Of a stretch of 64,000 bases of DNA, positions 9,713 to 19,703 are shown in pieces. Position 1 is the first letter of the stretch. The number at the start of each line of letters is the position of its first letter. Position numbers and translations under genes: made by a program. The DNA comes from Chloroflexota bacterium (GTDB lineage: Bacteria > Chloroflexota > Anaerolineae > Aggregatilineales > Phototrophicaceae): the NCBI GenBank assembly GCA_026708115.1, contig JAPOVL010000045.1:62001-126000 (forward strand), written 5' to 3'. The notes under the pieces were generated by a model that was not told the DNA's origin, did no database searches, and worked only from the letters and a program-made list of their open reading frames with translations.

Positions 9713-9721
9713 TGTTATAAT
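9713..9721 (+). promoter_or_regulatory. Extended -10 promoter of mcmA
   Basis: The sequence TGTTATAAT is a perfect extended -10 (TGnTATAAT). No good -35 is seen, which is usual for this class. The start of transcription would be near 9728, giving a short leader of about 23 nt to the ATG at 9751. Confidence 0.6.
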
Positions 9722-9750
9722 CATGTCAGTGGCAAAATGGAGAGATGCCG

Positions 9751-11427
9751 ATGCAGCGAGATCATGACAACCTGCGCGCATATCAGGGACGCTGGGAACG
9801 CGAGACCTTGGGGGCCAACCTCAGCAGCCGGCCGGAGCGAAAAGACAAGTTCACCACGATTTCGGGCAAGGCGGTCAAAGGCGTTTACACGCCGCTGGAC
9901 AACGCCGAACTTGATTATGAACGGGATCTGGCGAATCCGGGAGATTATCCCTTTACGCGCGGCATCCATGCCACGGGCTATCGCAGCAGACCCTGGACGC
10001 TGCGCATCTTTGCCGGGTTCGGCGGCGCCGAAGAGACCAATGCGCGCTACAAATACTTGATCGAGCGAGGCAATATGGGCTTGTCGGTTGCCTTCGACCT
10101 GCCAACGCTGATGGGATACGACAGCGATGCACCGGAAGCCACCGGCGAATTCGGCAAGTGTGGCGTGGCCGTAAGTTGCTTGCGAGATATGGAAATCTTG
10201 TTCGACGGCATTCCGCTGGATCAGATATCGACCAGCATGACCATCAACAGTCCGGCGCCGATCATTTGGGCTTATTACATCGCCCTGGCGCAAAAGCGGG
10301 GCATCCCGCTGGATCAACTGCGCGGCACGCTGCAGAATGACATCCTCAAAGAATACATCGCGCAAAAGGAATATATTTTCCCGCCGAAGCCAAGTATGCG
10401 CCTGGTGACCGATACCGTTGAGTACGCCAGCCGCCTTCTGCCGAATTGGAACAGCATCAGCGTCAGCGGCTATCATATTCGCGAAGCGGGCAGCACAGCC
10501 GCGCAAGAAGTGGCGTTTACGCTGCTGGACGGAATGGAGTATGTGCGCTGGGCGCTCGAGCGCGGTTTGGACGTTGATGCCTTCGCGCCCCGCATCAGTT
10601 TCTTTTTCAATGCGCATAACGACTTCTTTGAAGAAATCGCCAAGTATCGCGCGGCGCGGCGGATCTGGGCCCGGCAGATGCGCGAGAGTTTCGGCGCCAA
10701 GGATCCGCGCAGTTGGCTGATGCGCTTTCACACGCAGACGGCCGGCGTCAGCTTGACCGCGCAGCAGCCGGAGGTCAATCTCATACGCGTGGCGATTCAA
10801 GCGCTGGCAGGCGTGCTGGGGGGCACGCAGTCGCTGCATACCAACAGCATGGACGAGGCGCTGGCGCTGCCTTCTGAACATGCGGCCACACTGGCGATGC
10901 GCACGCAGCAGGTCATCCTCGAGGAAAGCGGCGTCGCGAATACGGTCGATCCACTGGGCGGCAGTTACTTCGTCGAAGTCTTGACGGACGAGATCGAAGC
11001 CGAGGTCAACGACTATTTTCGGCGCGTGGCGGATCTGGGCGGGGTTTTGGCCGCGCTGGACGCCGGCTTCTTCATGAGTGAGATCGCCGAAGCGAGTTAT
11101 CGCTATTCGCGCGAGGTCGAGGCGGGCGAACGCGGTATTGTCGGCGTCAACAAATACGCAGAGAGCCAGGCGGAAGCGAAGATTCCGATATTGAAGATGG
11201 ACCCGCAGGGTTATGAGCGGCAAGCCGCGCGTCTGGCGCGGCTGCGGCGGGAGCGCGACAATGAGAAGACGGTGCGGACGCTGGATGCGCTGCGCCAAGC
11301 TTGCCGCGGCGAGGACAATGTCATGCCCCATTTGATAGCATGCGCCGAGGCAGAGGCGACGCTGGGCGAGACGGTGGATGTGATGCGCGAAGTCTTTGGC
11401 GTCTACGAGGAGCCGCTGATTGTTTGA
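9751..11427 (+). CDS. mcmA: Methylmalonyl-CoA mutase, large (catalytic barrel) subunit
   Basis: This 558-residue subunit carries the substrate-binding barrel of B12-dependent methylmalonyl-CoA mutase, which interconverts methylmalonyl-CoA and succinyl-CoA. Family blocks are clear: [15 protein letters not shown] with the substrate-contacting Tyr, [59 protein letters not shown] and [10 protein letters not shown]. The usual C-terminal B12-binding domain is absent; it is encoded separately at 25497-25913 next to MeaB. ATG 9751 is preferred over ATG 9745 because GGAG (9739-9742) is 8 bp upstream of it. The gene is followed by an SDR gene on the same strand. I am confident of the mutase family; ethylmalonyl- or isobutyryl-CoA mutases are less likely from the motif set. 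Confidence 0.95.
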   Translation: MQRDHDNLRAYQGRWERETLGANLSSRPERKDKFTTISGKAVKGVYTPLDNAELDYERDLANPGDYPFTRGIHATGYRSRPWTLRIFAGFGGAEETNARYKYLIERGNMGLSVAFDLPTLMGYDSDAPEATGEFGKCGVAVSCLRDMEILFDGIPLDQISTSMTINSPAPIIWAYYIALAQKRGIPLDQLRGTLQNDILKEYIAQKEYIFPPKPSMRLVTDTVEYASRLLPNWNSISVSGYHIREAGSTAAQEVAFTLLDGMEYVRWALERGLDVDAFAPRISFFFNAHNDFFEEIAKYRAARRIWARQMRESFGAKDPRSWLMRFHTQTAGVSLTAQQPEVNLIRVAIQALAGVLGGTQSLHTNSMDEALALPSEHAATLAMRTQQVILEESGVANTVDPLGGSYFVEVLTDEIEAEVNDYFRRVADLGGVLAALDAGFFMSEIAEASYRYSREVEAGERGIVGVNKYAESQAEAKIPILKMDPQGYERQAARLARLRRERDNEKTVRTLDALRQACRGEDNVMPHLIACAEAEATLGETVDVMREVFGVYEEPLIV

Positions 11428-11501
11428 ATTCGGAGCGTTTGCATCGTCGAAAATACAATGAGTGTTGAGAACGAAATGGTACAGGTAGCCGGGAACCTGA
11501 C

Positions 11502-12290
11502 GTGACCACACCCGTCGTCTTCATCACAGGCGCGTCAAGCGGCATCGGCCGGGAGACCGCCCTGGCCTTCGCCCGCGCCGGATACCATGTCTGCGGCCTG
11601 GCGCGGCGTCAAGATCGACTGGAAGCCTTGGCCGCGGAAATCGCGAATTTGCCGGGTCCACACGGCGACTTCCTGGCTGTGGCGGGCGATGTCCGCGACG
11701 CGGATACAGTCCAAGACGCCGTGCGTCAGACGATTGATGCTTTTGGGCGGCTGGATGTGCTGGTGGCGAATGCCGGCCTCGGCCACAGCGGGACGGTGGT
11801 CGAGGCCGATTGGAATGATTTGCGGACGGTCATGGAGACCAATATCGACGGCGTATTGCACAGCATACGCGCGTGCGCGCCGGCGATGCGAGAAGCGGGC
11901 GGCGGGCATATCTTGATCGTCTCGTCAATTGTGGCGGCTGTGCATACGCCTTACACCGCGACCTATGCCGCCAGCAAGGCTTTCGTCTCGAGCCTGGCGG
12001 GTTCTCTGCGGCTGGAACTGGAGGACGATCAGATCCAGGTGACCGATCTGCTGGTGGGACGTACCCTCACTGACTTCAACGTCAACAGGCTGGGGCCGAT
12101 CAAGCGCGAGGCCAGCGGCCTGCCGACCACGGGAGCCGATCAAGTGGCGGAAGCTATCGTACGGGCGGCGCGGGGACGACCCAGGCGCGTGGTTTTTCGC
12201 TTGTTCGATCGTTTGGTTCTGCTGGGTGGGATGCTGGTTCCGGGCATCATGGCGCGCCTGGCGAAGCGACAGTACCGGCCGCAGGATTGA
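11502..12290 (+). CDS. Short-chain dehydrogenase/reductase
   Basis: This 262-residue protein is a classical SDR. It has the nucleotide-binding motif TGASSGIG (residues 9-16), NAG at 90-92, a catalytic Ser around 141-142 and the YxxxK pair at Tyr155 and Lys159. The family reduces or oxidises carbonyls and alcohols with NAD(P); the substrate cannot be told. An Arg in CGLARRQDR after the second strand hints at NADP preference. The start is GTG at 11502, 74 bp after the mutase gene, so it may be co-transcribed with mcmA. It is closest in style to the YdfG-like group (IVAAVHTPYTATYAASKAF). Confidence 0.9.
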   Translation: MTTPVVFITGASSGIGRETALAFARAGYHVCGLARRQDRLEALAAEIANLPGPHGDFLAVAGDVRDADTVQDAVRQTIDAFGRLDVLVANAGLGHSGTVVEADWNDLRTVMETNIDGVLHSIRACAPAMREAGGGHILIVSSIVAAVHTPYTATYAASKAFVSSLAGSLRLELEDDQIQVTDLLVGRTLTDFNVNRLGPIKREASGLPTTGADQVAEAIVRAARGRPRRVVFRLFDRLVLLGGMLVPGIMARLAKRQYRPQD

Positions 12291-12359
12291 GGCGATTGAG
12301 CGCCAACGTAGACATCATCATGACGAAATAGACGCGATCAACAGGTACAGAAGGCGCGC

Positions 12360-12854
12360 ATGGCCAAGAAACGGAAACTCAACTCGATTCGTTTGCTCGA
12401 AGCGCGAAAGATACCTCACGAGATTCACACTTATGACGCGCGGATTCGCGACGCGCAGGCGGTGGCGGAGGCTGTGGGCATGCCGGCGGAAACAGTCTTC
12501 AAAACGCTGGTGGCGGAAGTCCCGTCCCAAAGTAAACCGATCTTGGTGCTCTTGCCATGCAATAGCACCCTGAACTTGAAACGACTGGCCAAATCCCTGG
12601 GCGCGAAGAAAGCCGCCCTGGCTTCGCATGCCGATGCCGAAAAGCTGACCGGCCTGCAGGTCGGTGGCATCAGCGCCCTGGCTTTGCTGCAGAAGCGCTG
12701 GGACGTCTACCTCGACAAACGCGCCTTGGAACAGTCGCATCTCGTGATCAGCGCTGGAGAACGCGGGACGCAGGCGCGCCTGGAGACAAAGGCCTTCATT
12801 GACCTGGTGTCATGCGAGATCATTGATGTCGCTGACGCGAGCGAATCAAGCTAG
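12360..12854 (+). CDS. ybaK: Cys-tRNA(Pro)/Cys-tRNA(Cys) deacylase, YbaK/EbsC family
   Basis: This 164-residue protein belongs to the YbaK editing family, which hydrolyses Cys mischarged onto tRNA(Pro) in trans. Family features are the N-terminal basic helix, the segment VFKTLVAEV, LPCNSTLNLKRLAKSLGAKKA and the late block QKRWDVYLDKRALEQSHLVISAGERG. Length is normal. A ProRS gene lies elsewhere in the window (45899-47341), whose mischarging this protein could correct. It is convergent with the phosphofructokinase gene, with 33 bp between the stops and no obvious hairpin there. Confidence 0.92.
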   Translation: MAKKRKLNSIRLLEARKIPHEIHTYDARIRDAQAVAEAVGMPAETVFKTLVAEVPSQSKPILVLLPCNSTLNLKRLAKSLGAKKAALASHADAEKLTGLQVGGISALALLQKRWDVYLDKRALEQSHLVISAGERGTQARLETKAFIDLVSCEIIDVADASESS

Positions 12855-12887
12855 AGGAAGTGCGGATCGTGTCGGCTGCCCGCCAGT

Positions 12888-13853
12888 CTAACGGGAAAGG
12901 ATGCGGGCGAGATCGAAGTACTCCGGCGTGATTTGGCGCGTGCGAGAGGTACAGTCCTTGAGCGGCATCGGCACTTGTTCACGGCCGACGCGCGCGACCA
13001 TCACGCCGGATTCGCCGCCCAAGAGCAATTCGACGGCGTAGACGCCCATGCGCGTTGCCAGCAAGCGATCAAAGGCGGTCGGGCTGCCGCCGCGTTGCGT
13101 GTGTCCCAAGATGGTCAGGCGGATCTCGAATCCAATATGCTTCTGCTCCAGGAATCGCGCCAGTTCTGGGCCTTGATAGGGCGCGCCCTCCGCCAGAACG
13201 GCGATAGCATGTGTTTTGCCGCGGATATAGGCGTCTTCGAGTGAAGAGGCGATTTCATTCATGGTGACGCCATTTTCGGGCGTGACCACGATTTCGGCGC
13301 CGCCCAATATGCCCGCCATCACCGCCAGGTAGCCACAGTCGCGCCCCATGACTTCGACCACAAAGGCGCGATTGTGTGAGGTGGCGGTGTCGCGCAGGCG
13401 GTCAACCGCATCGAGAATCGTGTTCAACGCTGTGTCGACGCCGACGCTGGTATCGGTGCCCCATATATCATTGTCGATACTAGCCGGTATGCCGACAACC
13501 GGCACGCCGAGTTCGTGGAGCTTCTGAGCGCCGCGCAAGCTGCCGTCCCCGCCGATCACGATCACGCCCTCGATGCCATTTTCGTTCAGTCGGCGCTGTC
13601 CTTTGCGCTGGCCCTGGGGCGTCTTGAATTCTTCGTTGCGCGCTGTCTGCAGGACCGTCCCGCCACGCTGCAAGATCCCGCTGACTTCGCGGCTGGTGAG
13701 CAAAGCCATATCGCCGGCCAACAAGCCTTGATAGGCCTGGCGAATGCCATAGACTTCCACATTCTTGTCCAGACCGGCGCGGACGACCGCCCGTACGGCG
13801 GCGTTCATGCCCGGCGCATCGCCACCGCTGGTCATCACGGCGACCCGTTTCAT
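12888..13853 (-). CDS. pfkA: ATP-dependent 6-phosphofructokinase
   Basis: This 321-residue enzyme phosphorylates fructose-6-phosphate in glycolysis. It starts MKRVAVMTSGGDAPGMNAA and has GGDGS at 101-105 and PASIDND at 123-129, with the catalytic Asp at 127, the same number as in E. coli PfkA. Gly in GGDGS and the absence of Lys at position 124 (Ala here) fit the ATP-using rather than the pyrophosphate-using branch. VVEVMGRDCGYLA and the C-terminal GHTQRGGSPTAFDR are also present. ATG 13853 is used; GGAG lies 9 nt upstream. A frame open to 13907 adds no conserved sequence. A good promoter is at 13928-13956. Confidence 0.96.
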   Translation of the reverse strand: MKRVAVMTSGGDAPGMNAAVRAVVRAGLDKNVEVYGIRQAYQGLLAGDMALLTSREVSGILQRGGTVLQTARNEEFKTPQGQRKGQRRLNENGIEGVIVIGGDGSLRGAQKLHELGVPVVGIPASIDNDIWGTDTSVGVDTALNTILDAVDRLRDTATSHNRAFVVEVMGRDCGYLAVMAGILGGAEIVVTPENGVTMNEIASSLEDAYIRGKTHAIAVLAEGAPYQGPELARFLEQKHIGFEIRLTILGHTQRGGSPTAFDRLLATRMGVYAVELLLGGESGVMVARVGREQVPMPLKDCTSRTRQITPEYFDLARILSR

Positions 13854-13927
13854 AACTCCCGACTCCGTTTCATTTGTCGCGCTTCGCCACGTGCGCGTCG
13901 GCGCCATCTATACGACCAAGCGCAACT

Positions 13928-13956
13928 ATTCTAAACAGTTTTAAGACGGCTGACAA
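13928..13956 (-). promoter_or_regulatory. sigma70 promoter of pfkA
   Basis: On the minus strand TTGTCA (13951-13956), a 17-bp spacer and TAGAAT (13928-13933). The predicted start near 13921 gives a leader of about 68 nt. Confidence 0.65.
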
Positions 13957-14013
13957 ATGGAGAAAATGTTAAGGACGGAAAAGCTTCAATGGAATGCGCC
14001 GACTGGAGCTGGA

Positions 14014-17000
14014 TCAAAGGTCGCCATCGACCGAGATGAAGTCCGGGCTGCCGACGATCGCTTGCAGGTCCTTTTGCAGCTCGGTACAGACCTGAGTCGT
14101 CAGGCCGGGAAAGTTCAAGGGGAATGACTTTTCGTCTCGCTGAATAACAATTACAAAACGGTCATTGCCGGGATACTTCACCAGCGCGTTGTGGATGCGC
14201 GATAACTTCCGGCGGTCTTTGTCCTCGTCGGCGCTGGCATGCAATCGCACGGTAATCGTGAGCGGCGGGCGCTGCTCCTTTTGCGTTTCGCCAGGCATCT
14301 CCAGATGGCCGTCGCCGTTAGTCCATTCCGGCTCGGCCTCGTCAGATGGCTGAGGTGCCTCGTTCGCCGCCGTCTGAACGTTCTCATCAGAAATGGGATC
14401 GGGGTCCGGATCTGTCGCATTTTCGCGCGCATCGACCACAGATTTTGGCGGCAGGTCCTGCTGCGGCGGAGCTTCCTCAACCATCGCCCAAACCGGCAGC
14501 GAATCGTCCAAGTCAACGGGCATGTCGCCGTCAGCGGAAAAGGAATTGAAATCGATCGTGACGTCGTCGGCAATCACTTGCGGATCGCCGCGGCTGTCAT
14601 CAAAGCGACCGGTAACCGCGACGATCTCCCCTTCAATCAAGCCCTTTTCGGTCTCACCTTCGGGCAAGGCCCTGTTCAAGTCCTCAAAACGGGTCATAAC
14701 CTGGGCATAGACGCGCGGGAAAAGAACAATCTCGATGATTTCCGCGCTGTCGTGCCAATCTTCCAGACTGAGGATAGCCATCAAGTCGCTGTTGCGCGTG
14801 GTGATCTTGCGCACCCCCGTCAGTTCGCCGGCTATGCGCACCGTCTCCGGCTTCGACAGGCCGGGCCGCTTGAGATCGGCGATTTTGTGCAGGTTCTGCC
14901 GCTCAAATATTTCACGATGCCGGTCAACCGGCCGGCCGGTGACATAGAGCCCCAACAATTCTTTTTCCCATTTCAACAGCTCGCGGGGGTGGAACTCCTC
15001 AATCGCGCGCAGGTCGTCCAGCAAATCGACTTCAAGGTCGGCTTTATCGCCGAACATATCCAGTTGGCCGACTTCCAGGTCTTTGTGGTAGTTGCTGCTG
15101 GTGCTGACGACGCGGTCGAGTGCGGCCATCAGACTGGACCGTGTGCCGAATCCATCCAAGGCGCCTACTTTAATCAGACTCTCAAGCGAGCGCTTGCCAA
15201 ATTGGCGCATGTCAACGCGCTGGCAAAACTCCATCAGATCGGCGAAGGGCGCATCGCCGCGAACGGCGAGCAATTCTTCCAGCGCGCGGGCGCCGGCATT
15301 TTTGACGGCTGCCAGGCCGAAGCGGATGGCACGGCCCCCGTCCGCCATGGTCTCGATATCGAAATCCAGTTGACTGGCGTTGAGGTCCGGCGGCAGAATG
15401 GGGATATTCAAGCGGCGGCATTCTTCCAGATAGGTCGAGATTTTGCCCAGGTCATCGCGTTGCACGCTGAGCAAGGCGGTCATATATTCTTCGGGATAGT
15501 GGCATTTCAAAAACGCGGTTTGCACGGTGATCACGGCGTAATCCGCGGCGTGCGGCTTGGGGAAGCCATAGTCGGCGAAGGACTCGATCAAGTCAAATAT
15601 CTGCCCCGATATATCAGCCGGAACGCCGTTCGCTGGACCGCGTTCGATGAAGATGGCTTTATGTTTGTTGAGCTCGTCCGGCTTTTTCTTTGATACCGCG
15701 CGGCGCATCAGGTCCGCTTCGCCCAGCTCGTAGCCAAAGAGCTCGCCGCCGATCTGCATGATCTGTTCTTGATAGACGCAAATGCCGTAGGTTTCATCCA
15801 GGATCGGTTCCAGGCCCGGGTGCAGGAGTTCGATCTCTTCTTCGCCGTGCATGCGACGATTGTAGGCTGGGATGAATTCCATGGGTCCCGGGCGATAGAG
15901 CGAGATGCCAGCCACGATATTCTCGAAGAGGCGCGGACGCATGCCGCGCAGCATCTGTTGCATGCCGCCGGATTCCACCTGAAAAACGCCGATCGTCTCT
16001 GCCCGCCCCATCATGGCGTAGGTGTCATCGAGCATCAGCCGTTCTTCGTCGCTGATTGGCGCGTCATGGCGATAGGGGATGTTGTCCATGCTGTAGTCGA
16101 TGCCGCGATGGCGCGAAATCAGTTCGCAGGCTTTGCGCATGATGGTCAGCGTCGACAAGCCCAGGAAATCGATCTTGAGCAAGCCGATGGACTCGGCGGT
16201 TTCCATCGGGAATTGCGTGACAGCCTTTAGCGCGCCGCCGGAGGGGTCCTTGCCGGTGATGCGGTGCAGGGGCAGGTAGTCGACCAGGGGGCGATCGGCG
16301 ACGATGACGCCGGCGGCGTGCGTAGAGGCATGCCGCGTCATGCCTTGCAATTCGCTCGCGGTATCGATGACGCGGGTCAACTCAGCATCTTCATTATAGA
16401 GTTGCCGCAACTCGGGATTGGCCTCGACGTAGTCGCTGATCTTCTTTTGGCGCGCCTCCTGGGGGATCATGGCGGCGGCGCGGTTGATTTTGCCCAAATC
16501 GACATCCAGGGCGCGGCCGACATCGCGCACTGCGGCTTTGGCGCCCATCGTGCCAAAAGTGATGATGGCGGCAACTTTGTCCTCGCCATACTTTCTCGCC
16601 GCGTAAGCGATCATCTCCCCGCGGCGGTCGTCCGGGTAATCGAGGTCGATATCGGGCATGCTGACGCGACCCGGGTTCAAAAAGCGCTCAAACAGGAGGC
16701 TGTTCTGAATCGGGTTGATATTCGTGATGCCCAAGCTGTAGGCGACCAAACTTGCATTGCCGGAGCCGCGCACATTCCACCAGATATCGACCGACCGCGC
16801 GAATTGGCAAAGATCCCAGACGATCAGGAAATATGAATCGAAGCCCATGCTGTGGATGATATTAAGTTCGCGTTCAATACGCTCCGTAAATACGCCGTCC
16901 GCGCGCCAGTCGGCGCCGAAACGCCATTCCATACCCATTTCGATCAAGTGGCGCAGGTAGCTGTACTCATCAAAGCCGTCGGGCACGGGGAATACCGGAA

Positions 17001-17874
17001 TATGATAACCCTTGGGCGCAAGGTCAATGTTCGTCATTTCGGCGATTTTGATGGAGTTGGCGAAAGCTTCGTCAATCAGATCCGCTGGCGCGCCGTTGAA
17101 GGCCACCCGCATCTCGGCCGCGGATTTGAGGTAGTAGCTATTGAATGGCTCCATGCGCATCCGATCTAGGTCGGTTTTCAGCGCAGACGTTTGAATGCAG
17201 AGCAGCGTGTCATGAGCATCGGAGTCGTGTTCGTGCACGTAATGGACATCGTTGCTGGCAAGCAAACCCACCTTGCTGTGTCCGCTCTTGCGATAGTCAT
17301 AAAGCCAGCCATTCAGACTATGCAATTGCGGGATGTCGTGGGCCTGCAATTCCAGGTAGAAGTTCTCGGCGCCGAATACGTCTTGATACCAACCGATTGT
17401 GTCGCGGGCGCCCTGATCGTCCCCATTCGCGACCAAGCGCGGAATCTCGGCAGCCAGGCAACCGCTAGTCGCGATGATGCCCTTGGCATGGGCCGCCATG
17501 AAGTCTTTGTCAATGCGCGGCCGGTAATAGTGGCCTTCGAGCTGCGCGGCCGAGGCCATTTTCAGCAGATTTTGGTAGCCGATCATGTCCTTGGCCAGCA
17601 GCAGCATGTGATAGGGGCTGCGATCCAGGCGCGGATCTCGATCGCGCATGGAGCGCGTCGCCAAATAGGCTTCCATGCCGACGACCGGCTTGATGCCAGC
17701 GCCTACGCAGGCGTTGTAGAAATCCATAACGCCAAACATGACGCCGTGATCCGTGATGCCAAGCGCAGGCATTTCCAGTTGCCGCGCCCGCGCGACCAGG
17801 TCCTTGATCCTGCTTTGACCGTCAAGCAGGGAGAACTCGGTATGCACATGAAGATGAACGAAGTCGCTTGTCAT
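14014..17874 (-). CDS. dnaE: DNA polymerase III alpha subunit
   Basis: This 1286-residue protein is the replicative polymerase. The N-terminal PHP domain opens with FVHLHVHTEFSLLDG and GITDHGVMFG. The catalytic Asp pair is in PDIDLDYPDD around residue 405, followed by ITFGTMGAKAAVRDVGRAL. The tandem helix-hairpin-helix region and an OB-fold (GELTGVRKITTRNSDLMAILSLED) come next. Between the OB-fold and the last domain there is an acidic, Pro-rich linker of about 80 residues, longer than usual. The C-terminal 90 residues (PPLTITVRLHASADEDKDRR onward) form the tau-binding type domain. It is divergent from mutM and upstream of pfkA with a 160-bp gap. Confidence 0.97.
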   Translation of the reverse strand: MTSDFVHLHVHTEFSLLDGQSRIKDLVARARQLEMPALGITDHGVMFGVMDFYNACVGAGIKPVVGMEAYLATRSMRDRDPRLDRSPYHMLLLAKDMIGYQNLLKMASAAQLEGHYYRPRIDKDFMAAHAKGIIATSGCLAAEIPRLVANGDDQGARDTIGWYQDVFGAENFYLELQAHDIPQLHSLNGWLYDYRKSGHSKVGLLASNDVHYVHEHDSDAHDTLLCIQTSALKTDLDRMRMEPFNSYYLKSAAEMRVAFNGAPADLIDEAFANSIKIAEMTNIDLAPKGYHIPVFPVPDGFDEYSYLRHLIEMGMEWRFGADWRADGVFTERIERELNIIHSMGFDSYFLIVWDLCQFARSVDIWWNVRGSGNASLVAYSLGITNINPIQNSLLFERFLNPGRVSMPDIDLDYPDDRRGEMIAYAARKYGEDKVAAIITFGTMGAKAAVRDVGRALDVDLGKINRAAAMIPQEARQKKISDYVEANPELRQLYNEDAELTRVIDTASELQGMTRHASTHAAGVIVADRPLVDYLPLHRITGKDPSGGALKAVTQFPMETAESIGLLKIDFLGLSTLTIMRKACELISRHRGIDYSMDNIPYRHDAPISDEERLMLDDTYAMMGRAETIGVFQVESGGMQQMLRGMRPRLFENIVAGISLYRPGPMEFIPAYNRRMHGEEEIELLHPGLEPILDETYGICVYQEQIMQIGGELFGYELGEADLMRRAVSKKKPDELNKHKAIFIERGPANGVPADISGQIFDLIESFADYGFPKPHAADYAVITVQTAFLKCHYPEEYMTALLSVQRDDLGKISTYLEECRRLNIPILPPDLNASQLDFDIETMADGGRAIRFGLAAVKNAGARALEELLAVRGDAPFADLMEFCQRVDMRQFGKRSLESLIKVGALDGFGTRSSLMAALDRVVSTSSNYHKDLEVGQLDMFGDKADLEVDLLDDLRAIEEFHPRELLKWEKELLGLYVTGRPVDRHREIFERQNLHKIADLKRPGLSKPETVRIAGELTGVRKITTRNSDLMAILSLEDWHDSAEIIEIVLFPRVYAQVMTRFEDLNRALPEGETEKGLIEGEIVAVTGRFDDSRGDPQVIADDVTIDFNSFSADGDMPVDLDDSLPVWAMVEEAPPQQDLPPKSVVDARENATDPDPDPISDENVQTAANEAPQPSDEAEPEWTNGDGHLEMPGETQKEQRPPLTITVRLHASADEDKDRRKLSRIHNALVKYPGNDRFVIVIQRDEKSFPLNFPGLTTQVCTELQKDLQAIVGSPDFISVDGDL

Positions 17875-17920
17875 CTATCTACCGACCTATTTTGGTTTTG
17901 AAAAATCTGTGAACAGCCGT

Positions 17921-17929
17921 ATTATAACA
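17921..17929 (-). promoter_or_regulatory. Extended -10 promoter of dnaE
   Basis: The minus strand reads TGTTATAAT, a perfect extended -10; a weak TTCGAC lies 16 bp further upstream. The start would be near 17914, about 40 nt before the dnaE ATG. Confidence 0.6.
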
Positions 17930-17998
17930 CCCCAGACAGCAGGTCGAACGAGTGCATTTGACAAAAAATCATGAGGTGACCAGAAAAAGCGAGGAACT

Positions 17999-18826
17999 AT
18001 GCCCGAGTTACCCGAAGTTGAAACTGTCGTGCGCGGATTGCGCGAGCCGCTGGTCGGACGCACTATCATTGGCATGTGGCATGACTGGGACAAGACGCTT
18101 CACTCTCCGTCTCCTCAAGAGTTCGCGGCGCGGGTAGCCGGCCAGGCGGTGCGCGGGATTGGGCGACGCGCTAAGTACATTTTGATCGAGCTTGAACACG
18201 ATGTGCTGGTGGTCCATTTGAAGATGTCCGGTCGCTTGTATGTAGCGTCTGCGGCGGACGTGCACGATGCCGACAGGTGGGTGCATGTGCGCTTCGACCT
18301 AGACGGAGGCAAGCAATTGCGCTTTTCCGATGTGCGCAAATTCGGGGTGGTCTATCTGACCGACGATGTGAGCCGCCTGCTAGGCCACCTGGGTCCGGAG
18401 CCGCTTGACCGGGCCTTCACGCTGAGAGGTTTTCGCGATGGGCTAAAGGGACGCAGGCGTTCGATCAAGGCGCACTTGCTCGATCAGGAGATCGTCGCGG
18501 GCATCGGCAACATATATGCCGATGAAGCGCTATTTCGCGCGGGCATCCACCCCAACTGTATGGCGGGAGAACTGACGGACGAGGATGCCGAGCTCTTGCA
18601 TCAGACGATTCGCGACGCACTGCTGACAGGCATAGAACACGAAGGCGCCAGCATCAATTGGTATCGCAAAGCGGATGGCGGCAAAGGCGAATCGCAAAAC
18701 CACTTTTATGTTTATGGCCGTATGAACTTAGCCTGTCGCAATTGCGGCGCGACTATCAACAAGATTCGCGTCGCGCAGCGCGGCACGCACTTCTGCCCTA
18801 ATTGCCAGCCAGAGCGGATACACTAG
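17999..18826 (+). CDS. mutM: Formamidopyrimidine-DNA glycosylase
   Basis: This 275-residue bifunctional glycosylase/AP lyase removes 8-oxoguanine from DNA. It begins MPELPEVETVVRGL, so the catalytic Pro2 and Glu3 are present, and Lys (HLKMSGRL) follows. The helix-two-turn-helix contains DQEIVAGIGNIYADEALFRAGIHP. The C-terminal zinc finger has four Cys (CRNC and CPNC). GAGG lies 5 bp before the ATG. A perfect -35 TTGACA sits at 17958-17963, but no matching -10 is seen. Its TAG stop and the stop of the convergent MBL gene overlap in one CTAG. Confidence 0.97.
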   Translation: MPELPEVETVVRGLREPLVGRTIIGMWHDWDKTLHSPSPQEFAARVAGQAVRGIGRRAKYILIELEHDVLVVHLKMSGRLYVASAADVHDADRWVHVRFDLDGGKQLRFSDVRKFGVVYLTDDVSRLLGHLGPEPLDRAFTLRGFRDGLKGRRRSIKAHLLDQEIVAGIGNIYADEALFRAGIHPNCMAGELTDEDAELLHQTIRDALLTGIEHEGASINWYRKADGGKGESQNHFYVYGRMNLACRNCGATINKIRVAQRGTHFCPNCQPERIH

Positions 18827-19686
18827 AGATTGTCGTAGGGATTTTCCACAACTTCGACGATCACATGACCTTTTTCGTTCTGTGTCAAGCGGCCAGCCGG
18901 TCTGGTCAAATCGTGCGGAAACACCAGCAAGGCGCTTGTCTCCAGCGCCCAGGTTTGCCAGCGGCGTTTGGTTTCCAGGGTGACGAGCGGTTCGACGTCA
19001 TAGGCGGTCATCCAAGCCAGCCGTTCCATGTGCACCGCCAAAGACGCCAGGTCACAGACAAATGCGGCATGCTGACCCATACTTTCCAGACGCAGGCTCA
19101 TGTGCCCGGGCGTATGGCCCGGCGTCGTCAGCGCCTCGACCCCGGGGGCAATCGCGGAGTCGCCGTCCAACAAGCGCAACTGGCCCGTCTGGTGGAGAGG
19201 CAAGTAGTTGTCGAGACTGTATGTGGCTCGCGTACGCTCGTTGGGCTGGCAGGCGTCTTCGTATTCACGGCGCCCGACCAAGTATTCGGCATTGGGAAAA
19301 GCCGGCCCGCGTTGACCGGCCGGGTCTAGACGAAAGTTGCCGCTGCAGTGGTCATCGTGCAAGTGCGTATTGAAGACGATATCGATGTCGTCCGGCGAAA
19401 CGCCGATAGCGGCGAGCCCCGCTTGCATCCCGTCAGTCTGCGTCAGGGCGAATCGCTTCTGTTGCGCTTCGCTGAGGCAATTGCCAAAACCGGTATCGAC
19501 GATGATGTTCAGCGTTCCCGCGCGGACCAGCAGGTTGTGATGCGCGAGCGGCACCAGCTGGCGATCGTCGGCCTGCAGGTAGCGCGACCAGAGCACGCGC
19601 GGCACCAAGCCGAAAATGCCGCCCGGGTCCACCCAGGCAATCGCGTCGTTGAACAGATAGATGTCGATATCGCCGACAGAAATCAT
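18823..19686 (-). CDS. MBL-fold metallo-hydrolase
   Basis: This 287-residue protein is a metallo-beta-lactamase-fold hydrolase. The metal motif is THLHDDH, giving His108, His110, Asp112 and His113; further ligands are in TPGHTPGHMSL and the late FPHD. It resembles the lactonase/glyoxalase-II-like group (SVGDIDIYLFNDA start, DTGFGN). The substrate is not known. It follows secA by 17 bp on the same strand and is probably co-transcribed. ATG 19686 is used; ATG 19719 would overlap secA and add eleven residues. The last base pairs of the gene are shared with mutM. Confidence 0.86.
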   Translation of the reverse strand: MISVGDIDIYLFNDAIAWVDPGGIFGLVPRVLWSRYLQADDRQLVPLAHHNLLVRAGTLNIIVDTGFGNCLSEAQQKRFALTQTDGMQAGLAAIGVSPDDIDIVFNTHLHDDHCSGNFRLDPAGQRGPAFPNAEYLVGRREYEDACQPNERTRATYSLDNYLPLHQTGQLRLLDGDSAIAPGVEALTTPGHTPGHMSLRLESMGQHAAFVCDLASLAVHMERLAWMTAYDVEPLVTLETKRRWQTWALETSALLVFPHDLTRPAGRLTQNEKGHVIVEVVENPYDNL

Positions 19687-19703
19687 AATCCGATGAAGCG
19701 GGC

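Larger units (their letters stand above)
9448..9750. other. Divergent intergenic region between CHAD gene and mcmA
   Basis: About 300 bp without a gene. It holds a minus-strand promoter for the CHAD gene (9564-9591) and a plus-strand extended -10 for the mutase gene (9713-9721). I found no RNA gene or repeat in it. Confidence 0.7.

Noticed and set aside
17958..17986. Full promoter for mutM from the TTGACA at 17958
   Set aside because: The -35 is perfect, but no acceptable -10 lies 16-18 bp downstream, so only the -35 is mentioned.
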